64,000 nucleotides of DNA, from IMG/VR virus record IMGVR_UViG_3300009506_000013, positions 1 through 64,000 of that record. One strand, given 5' to 3'. The position numbers and the translations under genes are program-made. Each line of letters begins with the position of its first letter. Position 1 is the first letter of the stretch. Shown here in pieces: positions 24,433 through 30,973 of this stretch. Origin of the DNA: a virus. A model generated the notes under the pieces. That model did not search any database and was not told the origin of the DNA. It worked only from the letters and a program-made list of their open reading frames with translations.

Positions 24433-24647
24433 TAGTCACCTCCCAGTTCATCATCTGCGAACAGACCATCATCTGCGAACAGACCATCATCATCGTCATG
24501 GTCTTCAACATCGCCCACGCCAAACTGATCGCGAATTGCATCCTGTAACGGGTTTTTACAGCGCCCGCAAATAGCAGTCTGAACCTTCGCCTCATCCACT
24601 CTATTCTTCACCTGACACGCATCGCACTTAACAGTCATATTATCCAT
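24432..24647 (-). CDS. zinc-ribbon protein with repeated acidic tail
   Basis: 71 residues from the ATG at 24647. CDACQ and CGRCKNPL form a zinc ribbon; the tail is very acidic with two GLFADD repeats encoded by an 18-bp tandem duplication. Acidic tails of this type bind basic partners, for example SSB-like docking. Function unknown. Confidence 0.7.
   Translation of the reverse strand: MDNMTVKCDACQVKNRVDEAKVQTAICGRCKNPLQDAIRDQFGVGDVEDHDDDDGLFADDGLFADDELGGD
24450..24490 (-). repeat. 18-bp tandem duplication in the acidic tail
   Basis: The 18-base unit accatcatctgcgaacag (as read on the plus strand) occurs twice, encoding the GLFADD repeat. In-frame slippage. Confidence 0.8.
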
Positions 24648-24663
24648 TTTTATCTCCTTTATA

Positions 24664-24732
24664 CCAGACTTGTGACTGGTCTTGGGACAATCCCAAGGCG
24701 CATTAAGGCCGGATCGCTCCGGCCCCACTCTG
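24664..24732 (-). repeat. intergenic hairpin element, copy D
   Basis: H3 arms are exchanged relative to the other copies: CCAG-UCACAAGU-CUGG instead of CUGG-UCACAAGU-CCAG. Both arms changed together and pairing is kept. H2 CUUGGGA-UUG-UCCCAAG; H1 standard. Confidence 0.95.
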
Positions 24733-24733
24733 C

Positions 24734-25072
24734 TTATAGGTTGTTTAGTTCTGCTTCGGTAGCGGTGATGGCTTCCCGGTCAGGATTATCAGCCATCAAC
24801 TGCCTTTCGAGCTTGGCCTTAAGGTTCTTCAGATCCGTGGAATAACCACCCGCCTGTAACGAACTCATGAACAGCCGGACATTGGACAGAAAGAACTCAC
24901 CCGTGCGGCCCCGGTCATCGACTGCCTGAACCTTTACCACTCCCTCTTCAATCCAAGCCGCCACGATCCTTGCGGGCCACGCTACCTTGTAGTCATTAAA
25001 AGCATGTTCGATCCGCCACGCCGGACAGATGAACTGTTCTAAAAGGTTGTTTGATAATGATCCTCGTGCCAT
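24734..25072 (-). CDS. unknown protein
   Basis: 112 residues. A small beta-type middle (VVKVQAVDDRGRTGEFFL) precedes a helical C-terminus. Start ATG at 25072 after AAGGAGA. It lies between element copies E and D. No family recognised. Confidence 0.65.
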   Translation of the reverse strand: MARGSLSNNLLEQFICPAWRIEHAFNDYKVAWPARIVAAWIEEGVVKVQAVDDRGRTGEFFLSNVRLFMSSLQAGGYSTDLKNLKAKLERQLMADNPDREAITATEAELNNL

Positions 25073-25091
25073 TTTGTTTCTCCTTATTAGT

Positions 25092-25140
25092 CTGAACTTG
25101 TGACCAACGAATGGGGCCAGGGAAGCCTGACCCCGCTCTG
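25092..25140 (-). repeat. intergenic hairpin element, copy E (short form)
   Basis: H2 and the UUAAUGCGC linker are missing. A single long stem GGGGUCAGG-CUUC-CCUGGCCCC replaces H1. H3 is UUGG-UCACAAGU-UCAG, with two wobble pairs and the conserved octaloop. Confidence 0.85.
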
Positions 25141-25350
25141 CTAGCTGTCTTCCCTGCGTTCTGCTTCCCGCAGGTCATCGGCCATATTAACAATGTTCTC
25201 GCACAGTTCAATCAGCTTATCCCGATATTCCTTTTCAGACTTACTGATATCATGATCCGGCCCCTCTTCAATAGCTTCTTCAATAGCCGATTCACAATCA
25301 AGTAAATCACGATAGGTGTTCTCAAATCGACAATAGCTCATATTGCTCAT
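25141..25350 (-). CDS. small helical phage protein (MSYCRFENT type)
   Basis: 69 residues from ATG 25350. The start MSNMSYCRFENTYRDLLDC resembles small conserved phage proteins of unknown function beginning MSYCRFxNT. The rest is acidic helix. AGGAGA binding site right after H3 of copy F. Confidence 0.7.
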   Translation of the reverse strand: MSNMSYCRFENTYRDLLDCESAIEEAIEEGPDHDISKSEKEYRDKLIELCENIVNMADDLREAERREDS

Positions 25351-25366
25351 TTTCTTATCTCCTATT

Positions 25367-25438
25367 CTGGACTTGTGACCAGTAGCCTCCACCATAGAGG
25401 CTAGCGCATTAAGGCCGGATCGCTCCGGCCCCACTCTG
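25367..25438 (-). repeat. intergenic hairpin element, copy F
   Basis: H2 AGCCUC-UAUGGUG-GAGGCU; H1 and H3 standard. Lies between the gene at 25439 and that at 25350. Confidence 0.95.
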
Positions 25439-25963
25439 CTAGATGATAGGCTTCACTCTATTCGCCCACACCGTGATAAGATCCTTGGGTGCACGGCCAG
25501 TGATACGGGCCAGATGACCACCAAAGGCCAGGTCCAACATTTTCTTCGGGTTGAGTACAGTTACCTTCCCGGTGGTCTTATTAATCCGAACCACCTGGGA
25601 CTTTGACCACATCCCATTACTCAGGACTTCAACCATCTGCCCAACCCGCAACCTCTCTATATAGCCAAAGTTTTTAAGGTATTCAGCAGCCTTCTCTTTG
25701 TGCTCTTCGCGGTGAGCTTGGCGCTCCTCCTTGAATTCATTTCCTGCCGCATACAGCACTTTTCTCTGCTTCGGCGTCAACTTCGCGGGTTTCAACATAT
25801 GCTCTGGAACAGTGTACATTCCTTCCTCTTCCGATTTTACTTCAAAACGATAGACAACAGGCTGATATCGCTTACTGACTTTCCGCATCCCCATAACTAC
25901 TCCAACAACCGTCTTGTGTTTGCGGGAAGATGTAAACTGAACTGCGTCACCGATATTAAACAT
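25439..25963 (-). CDS. protein with SH3/KOW-like segments
   Basis: 174 residues. Two short beta segments (FNIGDAVQFTSS with VVGVVMGMRK near the N-terminus, and LRVGQMVEVLS...SQVVRINKTTGKVTVL near 105-140) resemble KOW or SH3-like turns; a helical charged link joins them. RNA or DNA binding is possible. It follows copy G. Confidence 0.6.
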   Translation of the reverse strand: MFNIGDAVQFTSSRKHKTVVGVVMGMRKVSKRYQPVVYRFEVKSEEEGMYTVPEHMLKPAKLTPKQRKVLYAAGNEFKEERQAHREEHKEKAAEYLKNFGYIERLRVGQMVEVLSNGMWSKSQVVRINKTTGKVTVLNPKKMLDLAFGGHLARITGRAPKDLITVWANRVKPII

Positions 25964-25977
25964 GGTATTTCTCCTTT

Positions 25978-26049
25978 CTGGACTTGCGACCAGTAGACTC
26001 CACCATGGAGTCTAGCGCATTAAGGCCGGATCGCTCCGGCCCCGCTCTG
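25978..26049 (-). repeat. intergenic hairpin element, copy G
   Basis: H2 AGACUC-CAUGGUG-GAGUCU: compared with copy F a C-G pair became A-U on both arms. H3 loop UCGCAAGU. Confidence 0.95.
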
Positions 26050-26334
26050 CTAGTCTTCTTTACACTCAGGATAATCAACCGCTTTAAATACAGGGAACGT
26101 CCGCTGAGTCACGGCATTCTGGACTTCCTTTAAAACACTAAACAGAGCCTCAAGCTCTTGCTCCTGTTCCTTACCACGAACACGGATTTCACAGTTAAAA
26201 CAAGCCTCACCGTTGCTTCCTGATACTTGAAGCTCCCCGCGATAGCCATACACCAGACTTAACAGGCCCTTCACATGTTCCACAATTTGGGCATCTGTCG
26301 CTTCTGTTACCGTCTCAACCGAATAGTCTTTCAT
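26050..26334 (-). CDS. unknown protein
   Basis: 94 residues with a mixed alpha/beta pattern: CFNCEIRVRGKEQEQELEALFSVL. Start ATG at 26334 after AAAGGAGA. Lies between copies H and G. No family recognised. Confidence 0.65.
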   Translation of the reverse strand: MKDYSVETVTEATDAQIVEHVKGLLSLVYGYRGELQVSGSNGEACFNCEIRVRGKEQEQELEALFSVLKEVQNAVTQRTFPVFKAVDYPECKED

Positions 26335-26352
26335 TTCTTATCTCCTTTTATT

Positions 26353-26422
26353 CTGGACTTGTGACCAGTGGCTCCCCCATGGAGCCAGCGCATTAAGGCC
26401 GGATCGCTCCGGCCCCACTCTG
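26353..26422 (-). repeat. intergenic hairpin element, copy H
   Basis: H2 GGCUCC-AUGGG-GGAGCC; H1 and H3 standard. Directly follows the stop of the gene at 26423. Confidence 0.95.
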
Positions 26423-26632
26423 CTAAGATGCCCGCTGAAGGATTATCTCTCTTGCCTCTATAGCGCGGACATTGGTTATCTCGTTTTGTAGCTCTAAAAG
26501 ATACGTTTGCTCAACTCCTGAAGCCTCCGCATAGTTCATCAGGCCTTGGATATAGGCTTCGTAAACACGGACCATCCGTTTCAGAGTCTTCTCTTCCTCT
26601 ACCACTATTCTCTTCACGTTGTTATTAGCCAT
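26423..26632 (-). CDS. small helical protein
   Basis: 69 residues, helical throughout, no motif. Start ATG 26632 with AGGAGAA directly after H3 of copy I. Unknown. Confidence 0.65.
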   Translation of the reverse strand: MANNNVKRIVVEEEKTLKRMVRVYEAYIQGLMNYAEASGVEQTYLLELQNEITNVRAIEAREIILQRAS

Positions 26633-26644
26633 TTCTTTTCTCCT

Positions 26645-26709
26645 CTGGACTTGTGACCAGTACCAGGGACAATCCCCGGTAGCGCATTAAGCTGGAGTCT
26701 TAAGACTCC
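26645..26709 (-). repeat. intergenic hairpin element, copy I (read into by upstream gene)
   Basis: H1 is replaced by the perfect palindrome GCUGGAGUC-UUAA-GACUCCAGC; the UUAA loop contains the stop of the SprT-like gene, whose last codons are formed by the element. H2 ACCGGGG-AUUGU-CCCUGGU with a G-U pair. Confidence 0.9.
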
Positions 26710-27149
26710 AGCCCACTCTGCTGTAGCGTCCAGATAGCAACTAAATCAGCCATCCGGCTTGACTCTTCCATAGTCAACAGCCCATCCGCAAACATCCTTT
26801 CCCATTTGCGAAACGCAGGGCCGTGACCCTCGTCAGCGCCATCCTTATACTTGCCCAGCCGAACGGGTTGGGCACTGTTGCAAATAAACCCGTGGACCAG
26901 CTCGTGCCACAGGATGCTTCGGACCTCTTTCAAATACCGCCCATATTTGAGCGGCTTTTCAAAGAACTTATTCAGGGCGATTGTCCGGGCCGCAACGTCA
27001 TACTGACCGAAGACCACGCCCGGCAACCCGGCCTGATTAACTGTTATTGGGAACTGCTGGAAGGATACTTTCACCACACAGCCGGAGCCATTCAAGTATC
27101 CTTCATCCATCTCCTTCACCAACTGGAAAAGCAAAGATTCTATTTGCAT
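26700..27149 (-). CDS. SprT-like zinc metalloprotease domain protein
   Basis: 149 residues. HELVHGF (82-88) with a second zinc ligand region EGHGPAFRKWERMF (about 107-120) matches SprT/Spartan-type zincins. Cellular Spartan cleaves DNA-protein crosslinks; phage relatives have unknown targets. It overlaps the upstream gene by ten bases and lacks its own element. Its C-terminus is encoded inside element copy I. Confidence 0.85.
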   Translation of the reverse strand: MQIESLLFQLVKEMDEGYLNGSGCVVKVSFQQFPITVNQAGLPGVVFGQYDVAARTIALNKFFEKPLKYGRYLKEVRSILWHELVHGFICNSAQPVRLGKYKDGADEGHGPAFRKWERMFADGLLTMEESSRMADLVAIWTLQQSGLES

Positions 27150-27802
27150 CGCGCATACCCTGCCTTCCCGCCGATTTTAACCTTGCGGATAATTCCAAGT
27201 CTCACAAGGTGCCCAGCGACCATCTTCAAACGGCCAGCTGGATTCGAGCTTTTAATGTTGGGAATGAGTTCAGCAATAGCGTCATCCAGTGTAATAGAAG
27301 GATATTTGACCAGTAATTCCGCGCAAAACCTTATAGAGGTATTTGGCAACCAGGCCGGAAGACCATCCGGACCAATCGGAGGTATTGCGGAAGTCCCACC
27401 ACCCGTCTTGGCCTTCTTTGCTTTCGCCGTTGACGTTGTAGTAGTCTGTTTGTTTTCGAGCTTATCAATATAAGATTGGATCTGCGGCGGATTCAGCGCC
27501 ACCGCAAACCGTTCCATATACTTCAAAGCCATCCGCAAACTTGTTTCCTTCTCTTCCGGAAACTGTGTGCCCAAGGCGCGGGCACGGCATTTACCTGCGA
27601 TGTTCCAGATTTTAACAGCATCATCGGGCAGGTACTTCACACCGGGATTCTGTCGCTGTAATCTCTGAAGACTCCCACAAATCGGGTCCATCACGGATAT
27701 CGCCTGGATTAATAGGCTTGTCCGAAGACTTAAGTCATCGTGGGCACGGGAAAATGCCGCGTAAATCTTTTCAATCATTTTCCTTGGATTTGCTTTCGCC
27801 AT
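27140..27802 (-). CDS. protein with Thr/Lys-rich linker and winged-helix-like C-terminus
   Basis: 220 residues. An N-terminal helical domain, a low-complexity linker (TTTTSTAKAKKAKTGGG) and a C-terminal ~75-residue domain (SIRFCAELLVKYPSITLDDAIAE, then HLVRLGIIRKV) similar to the C-terminus of the protein at 18741. Probably DNA binding. The start follows copy J. Confidence 0.65.
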   Translation of the reverse strand: MAKANPRKMIEKIYAAFSRAHDDLSLRTSLLIQAISVMDPICGSLQRLQRQNPGVKYLPDDAVKIWNIAGKCRARALGTQFPEEKETSLRMALKYMERFAVALNPPQIQSYIDKLENKQTTTTSTAKAKKAKTGGGTSAIPPIGPDGLPAWLPNTSIRFCAELLVKYPSITLDDAIAELIPNIKSSNPAGRLKMVAGHLVRLGIIRKVKIGGKAGYARCK

Positions 27803-27814
27803 TTCTTTTCTCCT

Positions 27815-27886
27815 CTGGACTTGTGACCAGTGGCCGGGACAACCCCGACCAGCGCATTAAGGCCGGATCGCTCCGGCCCCACTCTG
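27815..27886 (-). repeat. intergenic hairpin element, copy J
   Basis: H2 GGUCGGG-GUUGU-CCCGGCC: compared with copies B, L and O the two central stem bases on one arm are changed, moving the U-G wobble from the fourth pair to the third while the stem is kept. Confidence 0.95.
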
Positions 27887-27887
27887 C

Positions 27888-28607
27888 TTATTCGCTCCCC
27901 GTCCCCAACAGCGGACGGTTCGCAACCGCAAGAAATTTCGCCTCAAACTCAGCCTCACTCGTGATCTCCTCATGAACTCCCCCGGTGATTGCGCTCAGGG
28001 TTTTGAGGTTATCACTACCATTTCGGCCATACCAGCTGTCTTCGCGGCCAATAAAAATGGTGTCAATAATAACGCCAGCCGTTTTGGCTTGTTCGGCGGC
28101 ATCGAGGGCAACATCATAGTCATGCATATCGCCATCCGATGTAAGGATAATTCTGGGCGTATAATCTTTGTTCTTCTTCAGAAGAGTCAACGCCGCACGG
28201 ATACCCTTTCCAGCATAAGTCCCGTTTCCATTCGCATACAGCGCACGAACAGCATCCTTGATCTCATCCAGGTTCGATGAGCCTCTCAGAGGTATTCGAG
28301 TGTTTTTCCCGAACTCAACAACGCCAATCTTCATGGACAGGGCCTTTTCGCCAATCCGTTCATTCGCATACTTCTCAACAACCTTCTTTTGAAGGTCAAC
28401 CTTCCGTGAACCGCTGTAGCGGTCTTCGCCCATCCCATCATTCATCGAATAGGAAGCATCCAACACGAAACAGAGATATTGGAAATTATCAAAGAAGTCA
28501 TTCAGATCCATACTACCAGCACTCAGGATCAAATCCTCTTCTTTTTTCGTCATGGAAGTTGCGGTTGTTACGATAGAAGTGTTTTTGGAAGTTTTGTTAT
28601 CAGACAT
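27888..28607 (-). CDS. von Willebrand factor A domain protein
   Basis: 239 residues from ATG 28607 with AAGGAG. MIDAS motif DASYSM at 50-55, later TYAGKG threonine site and LTSDGD aspartate: a complete metal-ion-dependent adhesion site. No signal peptide, so it acts in the cytoplasm. vWA proteins often pair with MoxR ATPases or serve in complex assembly; no ATPase partner is visible nearby. Its role in the phage is unknown. Confidence 0.88.
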   Translation of the reverse strand: MSDNKTSKNTSIVTTATSMTKKEEDLILSAGSMDLNDFFDNFQYLCFVLDASYSMNDGMGEDRYSGSRKVDLQKKVVEKYANERIGEKALSMKIGVVEFGKNTRIPLRGSSNLDEIKDAVRALYANGNGTYAGKGIRAALTLLKKNKDYTPRIILTSDGDMHDYDVALDAAEQAKTAGVIIDTIFIGREDSWYGRNGSDNLKTLSAITGGVHEEITSEAEFEAKFLAVANRPLLGTGSE

Positions 28608-28628
28608 GGTATTTCTCCTTTTTAAAAA

Positions 28629-28701
28629 CTGGACTTGTGACCAGTTAGATTCCACCATGGAATCTAGCGCATTAAGGCCGGATCGCTCCGGCCCCACTCT
28701 G
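28629..28701 (-). repeat. intergenic hairpin element, copy K
   Basis: H2 UAGAUUC-CAUGGUG-GAAUCUA: another compensated stem. A U/A-rich spacer precedes AAGGAG of the vWA gene. Confidence 0.95.
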
Positions 28702-28893
28702 CTAATTTTCTATCCAAGCAACGCTTTTCGCATTCAATAGTTCCAGTCTCACCTCTTCCAGCATTTGGATATCGGCCTCGTGTTTCCTCTTGCTTCGAGC
28801 TGAGAAAGAAAGTTTGTCAATCCGGTCTTGGATAGCGTCAACCACCGCCAACTGCTGGCGGATACTCAGAAAGTGTACCATTAAGTCTTTCAT
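28702..28893 (-). CDS. small helical protein
   Basis: 63 residues, basic and helical (likely one long hairpin of helices). Ends in SVAWIEN; its 3' end sequence is repeated upstream of copy B, where the gene is absent. Unknown function. Confidence 0.65.
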   Translation of the reverse strand: MKDLMVHFLSIRQQLAVVDAIQDRIDKLSFSARSKRKHEADIQMLEEVRLELLNAKSVAWIEN

Positions 28894-28905
28894 TTTTTAT
28901 CTCCT

Positions 28906-28977
28906 CTGGACTTGTGACCAGTGGCCGGGACAACCCCAGCCAGCGCATTAAGGCCGGATCGCTCCGGCCCCACTCTG
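28906..28977 (-). repeat. intergenic hairpin element, copy L
   Basis: H2 GGCUGGG-GUUGU-CCCGGCC with a U-G pair, same as copies B and O. H3 abuts AGGAG of the gene at 28893. Confidence 0.95.
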
Positions 28978-28978
28978 C

Positions 28979-29278
28979 TTAAGGCTCATAAAATCTAACA
29001 TCGAAATCATTACAAGCCCTCATGAAATCCAGTATCGTCATCGTGTCAGATAACCGGCGCAGGAAGGCATAACCGTTCATTCCTTCCACCGTAGAATACT
29101 GGTCAAGATCATTCTCGTAGATATGGACGCCATTGGCGTCAACCACGATCCCATAAGCCTTCTCAACATCTTGCGAGATTAGAACCAACCCGACCAACGG
29201 ATCAGAACCATCACCAAAACTCTCAGCACTCGAAAAGGCATCCCAATCTTGCTTATCAAACTTTCTAAGATTAATCAT
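28979..29278 (-). CDS. unknown acidic protein
   Basis: 99 residues, acidic, alpha/beta (VGLVLISQDVEKAYGIVVDANGVHIYE). Start ATG 29278 with AGGAGAA directly after copy M. No family recognised. Confidence 0.65.
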   Translation of the reverse strand: MINLRKFDKQDWDAFSSAESFGDGSDPLVGLVLISQDVEKAYGIVVDANGVHIYENDLDQYSTVEGMNGYAFLRRLSDTMTILDFMRACNDFDVRFYEP

Positions 29279-29290
29279 TTTGTTTCTCCT

Positions 29291-29362
29291 CTGGACTTGT
29301 GACCAGTAGCCTCCACCATAGAGGCTAGCGCATTAAGGCCGGATCGCTCCGGCCCCACTCTG
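29291..29362 (-). repeat. intergenic hairpin element, copy M
   Basis: Same H2 as copy F (AGCCUC/GAGGCU); H1 and H3 standard. Confidence 0.95.
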
Positions 29363-29614
29363 CTAGTCTTCCAACTCATCCAACCCATCGAGGCAAGCCT
29401 CAACTTCATACAACCGCTGAGCCTCTTTCGCGGATATCTTCACGGAGGAAACAACCAGCCAGTTGTTATCGTCCAAGACATCCCCAACCTGTGTAACCAC
29501 GGGGCAATTCTTTCCATCGAACACTTTCTTCATGGCGGCATTTAACTCATCCACCGGAATTTGATCTGCCCAATCCCAAAATATTAACTCAGTCTTTACT
29601 GTGTTCTTTTTCAT
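29363..29614 (-). CDS. unknown small protein
   Basis: 83 residues from ATG 29614; the longer in-frame reading would start within the element. Alpha/beta with an acidic C-terminus. Unknown. Confidence 0.65.
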   Translation of the reverse strand: MKKNTVKTELIFWDWADQIPVDELNAAMKKVFDGKNCPVVTQVGDVLDDNNWLVVSSVKISAKEAQRLYEVEACLDGLDELED

Positions 29615-29637
29615 TTTCTTTTCTCCTCTGGACTTGT

Positions 29638-29697
29638 GACCAGTGGCTCCCCCATGGAGCCAGCGCATTAAGGCCGGATCGCTCCGGCCCCACTCTG
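29638..29697 (-). repeat. intergenic hairpin element, copy N
   Basis: Same H2 as copy H (GGCUCC/GGAGCC); H1 and H3 standard. Confidence 0.95.
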
Positions 29698-29931
29698 CTA
29701 ACCGTTCCAAACCTCAACGCCAGTAACCGTCACTTTCATATTAATTCCGGCATCGGCCACGAACTTTTTGACCAGTTCCTTCGCAACATCCTTGTTTCGA
29801 GCCTCCACAAGGATCTCATCCAGCGTATCCACGCAACCGCCAAGAATATAGGTACAACGGTATTTTTTCGGCGTGACCTTATGGTGTGGTTGCCGACGCA
29901 TCGAAGTCCCCCATCCATTGTTTCTTCCCAT
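29698..29931 (-). CDS. unknown small protein
   Basis: 77 residues from ATG 29931. Basic N-terminus, then strand-helix-strand pattern (YRCTYILGGCV...ILVEARNKDVAKELVKKF...KVTVTGVEVW). Looks like a small alpha/beta fold. Unknown. Confidence 0.65.
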   Translation of the reverse strand: MGRNNGWGTSMRRQPHHKVTPKKYRCTYILGGCVDTLDEILVEARNKDVAKELVKKFVADAGINMKVTVTGVEVWNG

Positions 29932-29947
29932 TTTCTTATCTCCTATT

Positions 29948-30019
29948 CTGGACTTGTGACCAGTGGCCGGGACAACCCCAGCCAGCGCATTAAGGCCGGA
30001 TCGCTCCGGCCCCACTCTG
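29948..30019 (-). repeat. intergenic hairpin element, copy O
   Basis: Same H2 as copies B and L (GGCUGGG/CCCGGCC); a short UA spacer separates H3 from AGGAG. Confidence 0.95.
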
Positions 30020-30223
30020 CTAGTAACAATCTATTCCTTTCACCACGCATCCGGTGTTCAGGCCCTTTACCTCTTCAACCAGCGCCTCCCAGTACTTTCT
30101 AGCTGGCGCCTCTCTTTTATATTTACGGTTCCAACTCTCAAACGCGGGCCTGCGATTAAGAGTACAAAAAATCTCAAAGCCATCTTTGGTTTCGAAAAAC
30201 GAAATTCTAATTGTATCGCTCAT
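30020..30223 (-). CDS. unknown small protein
   Basis: 67 residues from ATG 30223 with AGGAGAA. Mixed alpha/beta (RISFFETKDGFEIFCTLNRR then KYWEALVEEVKGLN). Unknown. Confidence 0.65.
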   Translation of the reverse strand: MSDTIRISFFETKDGFEIFCTLNRRPAFESWNRKYKREAPARKYWEALVEEVKGLNTGCVVKGIDCY

Positions 30224-30235
30224 GGTGTTTCTCCT

Positions 30236-30313
30236 CTGGACTTGTGACCAGTAGCCCAACCGCTGGGCTAGCGCATTAAACGGATGGCAATGCACTTACC
30301 ATCCGCCACTCTG
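30236..30313 (-). repeat. intergenic hairpin element, copy P (read into by upstream gene)
   Basis: First copy in transcription order. H1 is replaced by CGGAUGG/CCAUCCG with a longer loop. H2 AGCCCA-GCGGU-UGGGCU. The upstream 66-residue gene reads through H1 and stops at TAG in the linker. Confidence 0.9.
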
Positions 30314-30468
30314 CAAATTTTGGAGAATTTTCCGATCTCTTTTAGCAAAATACCGTATCGGTCACCCGCGACAATCGAATCACACTCGATTACTGAGCCA
30401 CCCCGCTCAATTGGGACTTGCGATATTTCACCGTCTGTTTCACCGGGTGTCTTATCCACCCTGCCCAC
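30268..30468 (-). CDS. small protein at the head of the element-bearing operon
   Basis: 66 residues with GTG start at 30468, or 63 from GTG 30459. Basic/strand-rich with no motif (VIECDSIVAGDRYGILLKE). Its end (ADGKCIAIRLMR) is encoded by element copy P. Confidence 0.5.
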   Translation of the reverse strand: MGRVDKTPGETDGEISQVPIERGGSVIECDSIVAGDRYGILLKEIGKFSKICRVADGKCIAIRLMR

Positions 30469-30652
30469 AACCTACTTTGTTCAGCTCTGGGTCCGCCTCA
30501 CCTCCTCCGGATTTTAGCGGTAGCACCTTGGGCTCCCCGTTTTTCGGATCTTTGCCATCAGGTCTGGCCTTTTGTTTTTTCTCCGGTGGCCTTCGATTTT
30601 CATCAACCGGATTTTCCGCTGGCTCCTTCGGTTCCGCCTTCGGTCGGCTTCT
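30452..30652 (-). pseudogene. start-less Pro/Lys/Glu-rich open frame
   Basis: After a TAA at 30653-30655 a 66-codon frame (RSRPKAEPKEPAENPVDENR, continuing) runs to a stop at 30452 but has no usable start. An ATG frame at 30726-30514 (MTGGNRKGEKERRKG...) covers the preceding part in another frame. The pattern suggests one protein broken by a frameshift, or low-complexity noncoding sequence. Confidence 0.35.
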
Positions 30653-30973
30653 TTAATTCCGCTCCCCCTGACCTTGGGCTTTCCCTTCCGCCTTTCTTTT
30701 TCGCCCTTCCGGTTTCCCCCAGTCATGCCGATGTCGGCCTCAGTTGGGTTCCACGTTTATAGGGTGTACCGCTTTTCGCTTCCCCGCCCCCCCTTTCTTC
30801 TTTCTACTCTATTTAACTTTATCATCTTACCTTATCCTTTCTTACTGTACTTAAATATAATGGAAAATGAAGGGATAGTCTACATTTTTTTTAACTTTTT
30901 TTGATTTTTTTTTTAAGTGGAGGAAAATCAATCATTTATGAGGACGATTTTTTTGTTTTTTCCGGCATTTAGG
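30653..30973. other. AT-rich gap with little coding
   Basis: Between the DNA-binding gene and the element operon. It contains long T-runs on the plus strand around 30885-30960, the promoter at 30854-30882 and a possible 22-codon leader ORF (MIKLNRVERRKGG...). Nothing else is supported. Confidence 0.6.
30854..30882 (-). promoter_or_regulatory. sigma70-like promoter for the element-bearing operon
   Basis: Minus strand TAGACT (30877-30882) and TATATT (30854-30859) are separated by exactly 17 bases, matching consensus at 4 of 6 and 5 of 6 positions. It lies in the AT-rich gap upstream of the small-gene region with copies P to A. Confidence 0.6.

Noticed and set aside
22705-30313. Integron attC sites between cassettes
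   Set aside because: The arrangement of single genes with structured spacers resembles an integron array, but the conserved 7-base core sites (RYYYAAC and GTTRRRY) are not present in most copies, and no integron integrase is seen.
22705-30313. CRISPR array
   Set aside because: The repeats are 50-78 bases with whole genes between them and irregular spacing; no short unique spacers or cas genes.
30670-30690. Lambda-like slippery site GGGAAAG in the low-complexity frame
   Set aside because: A -1 shift there reaches a stop after about eight codons, so it gives no longer product.
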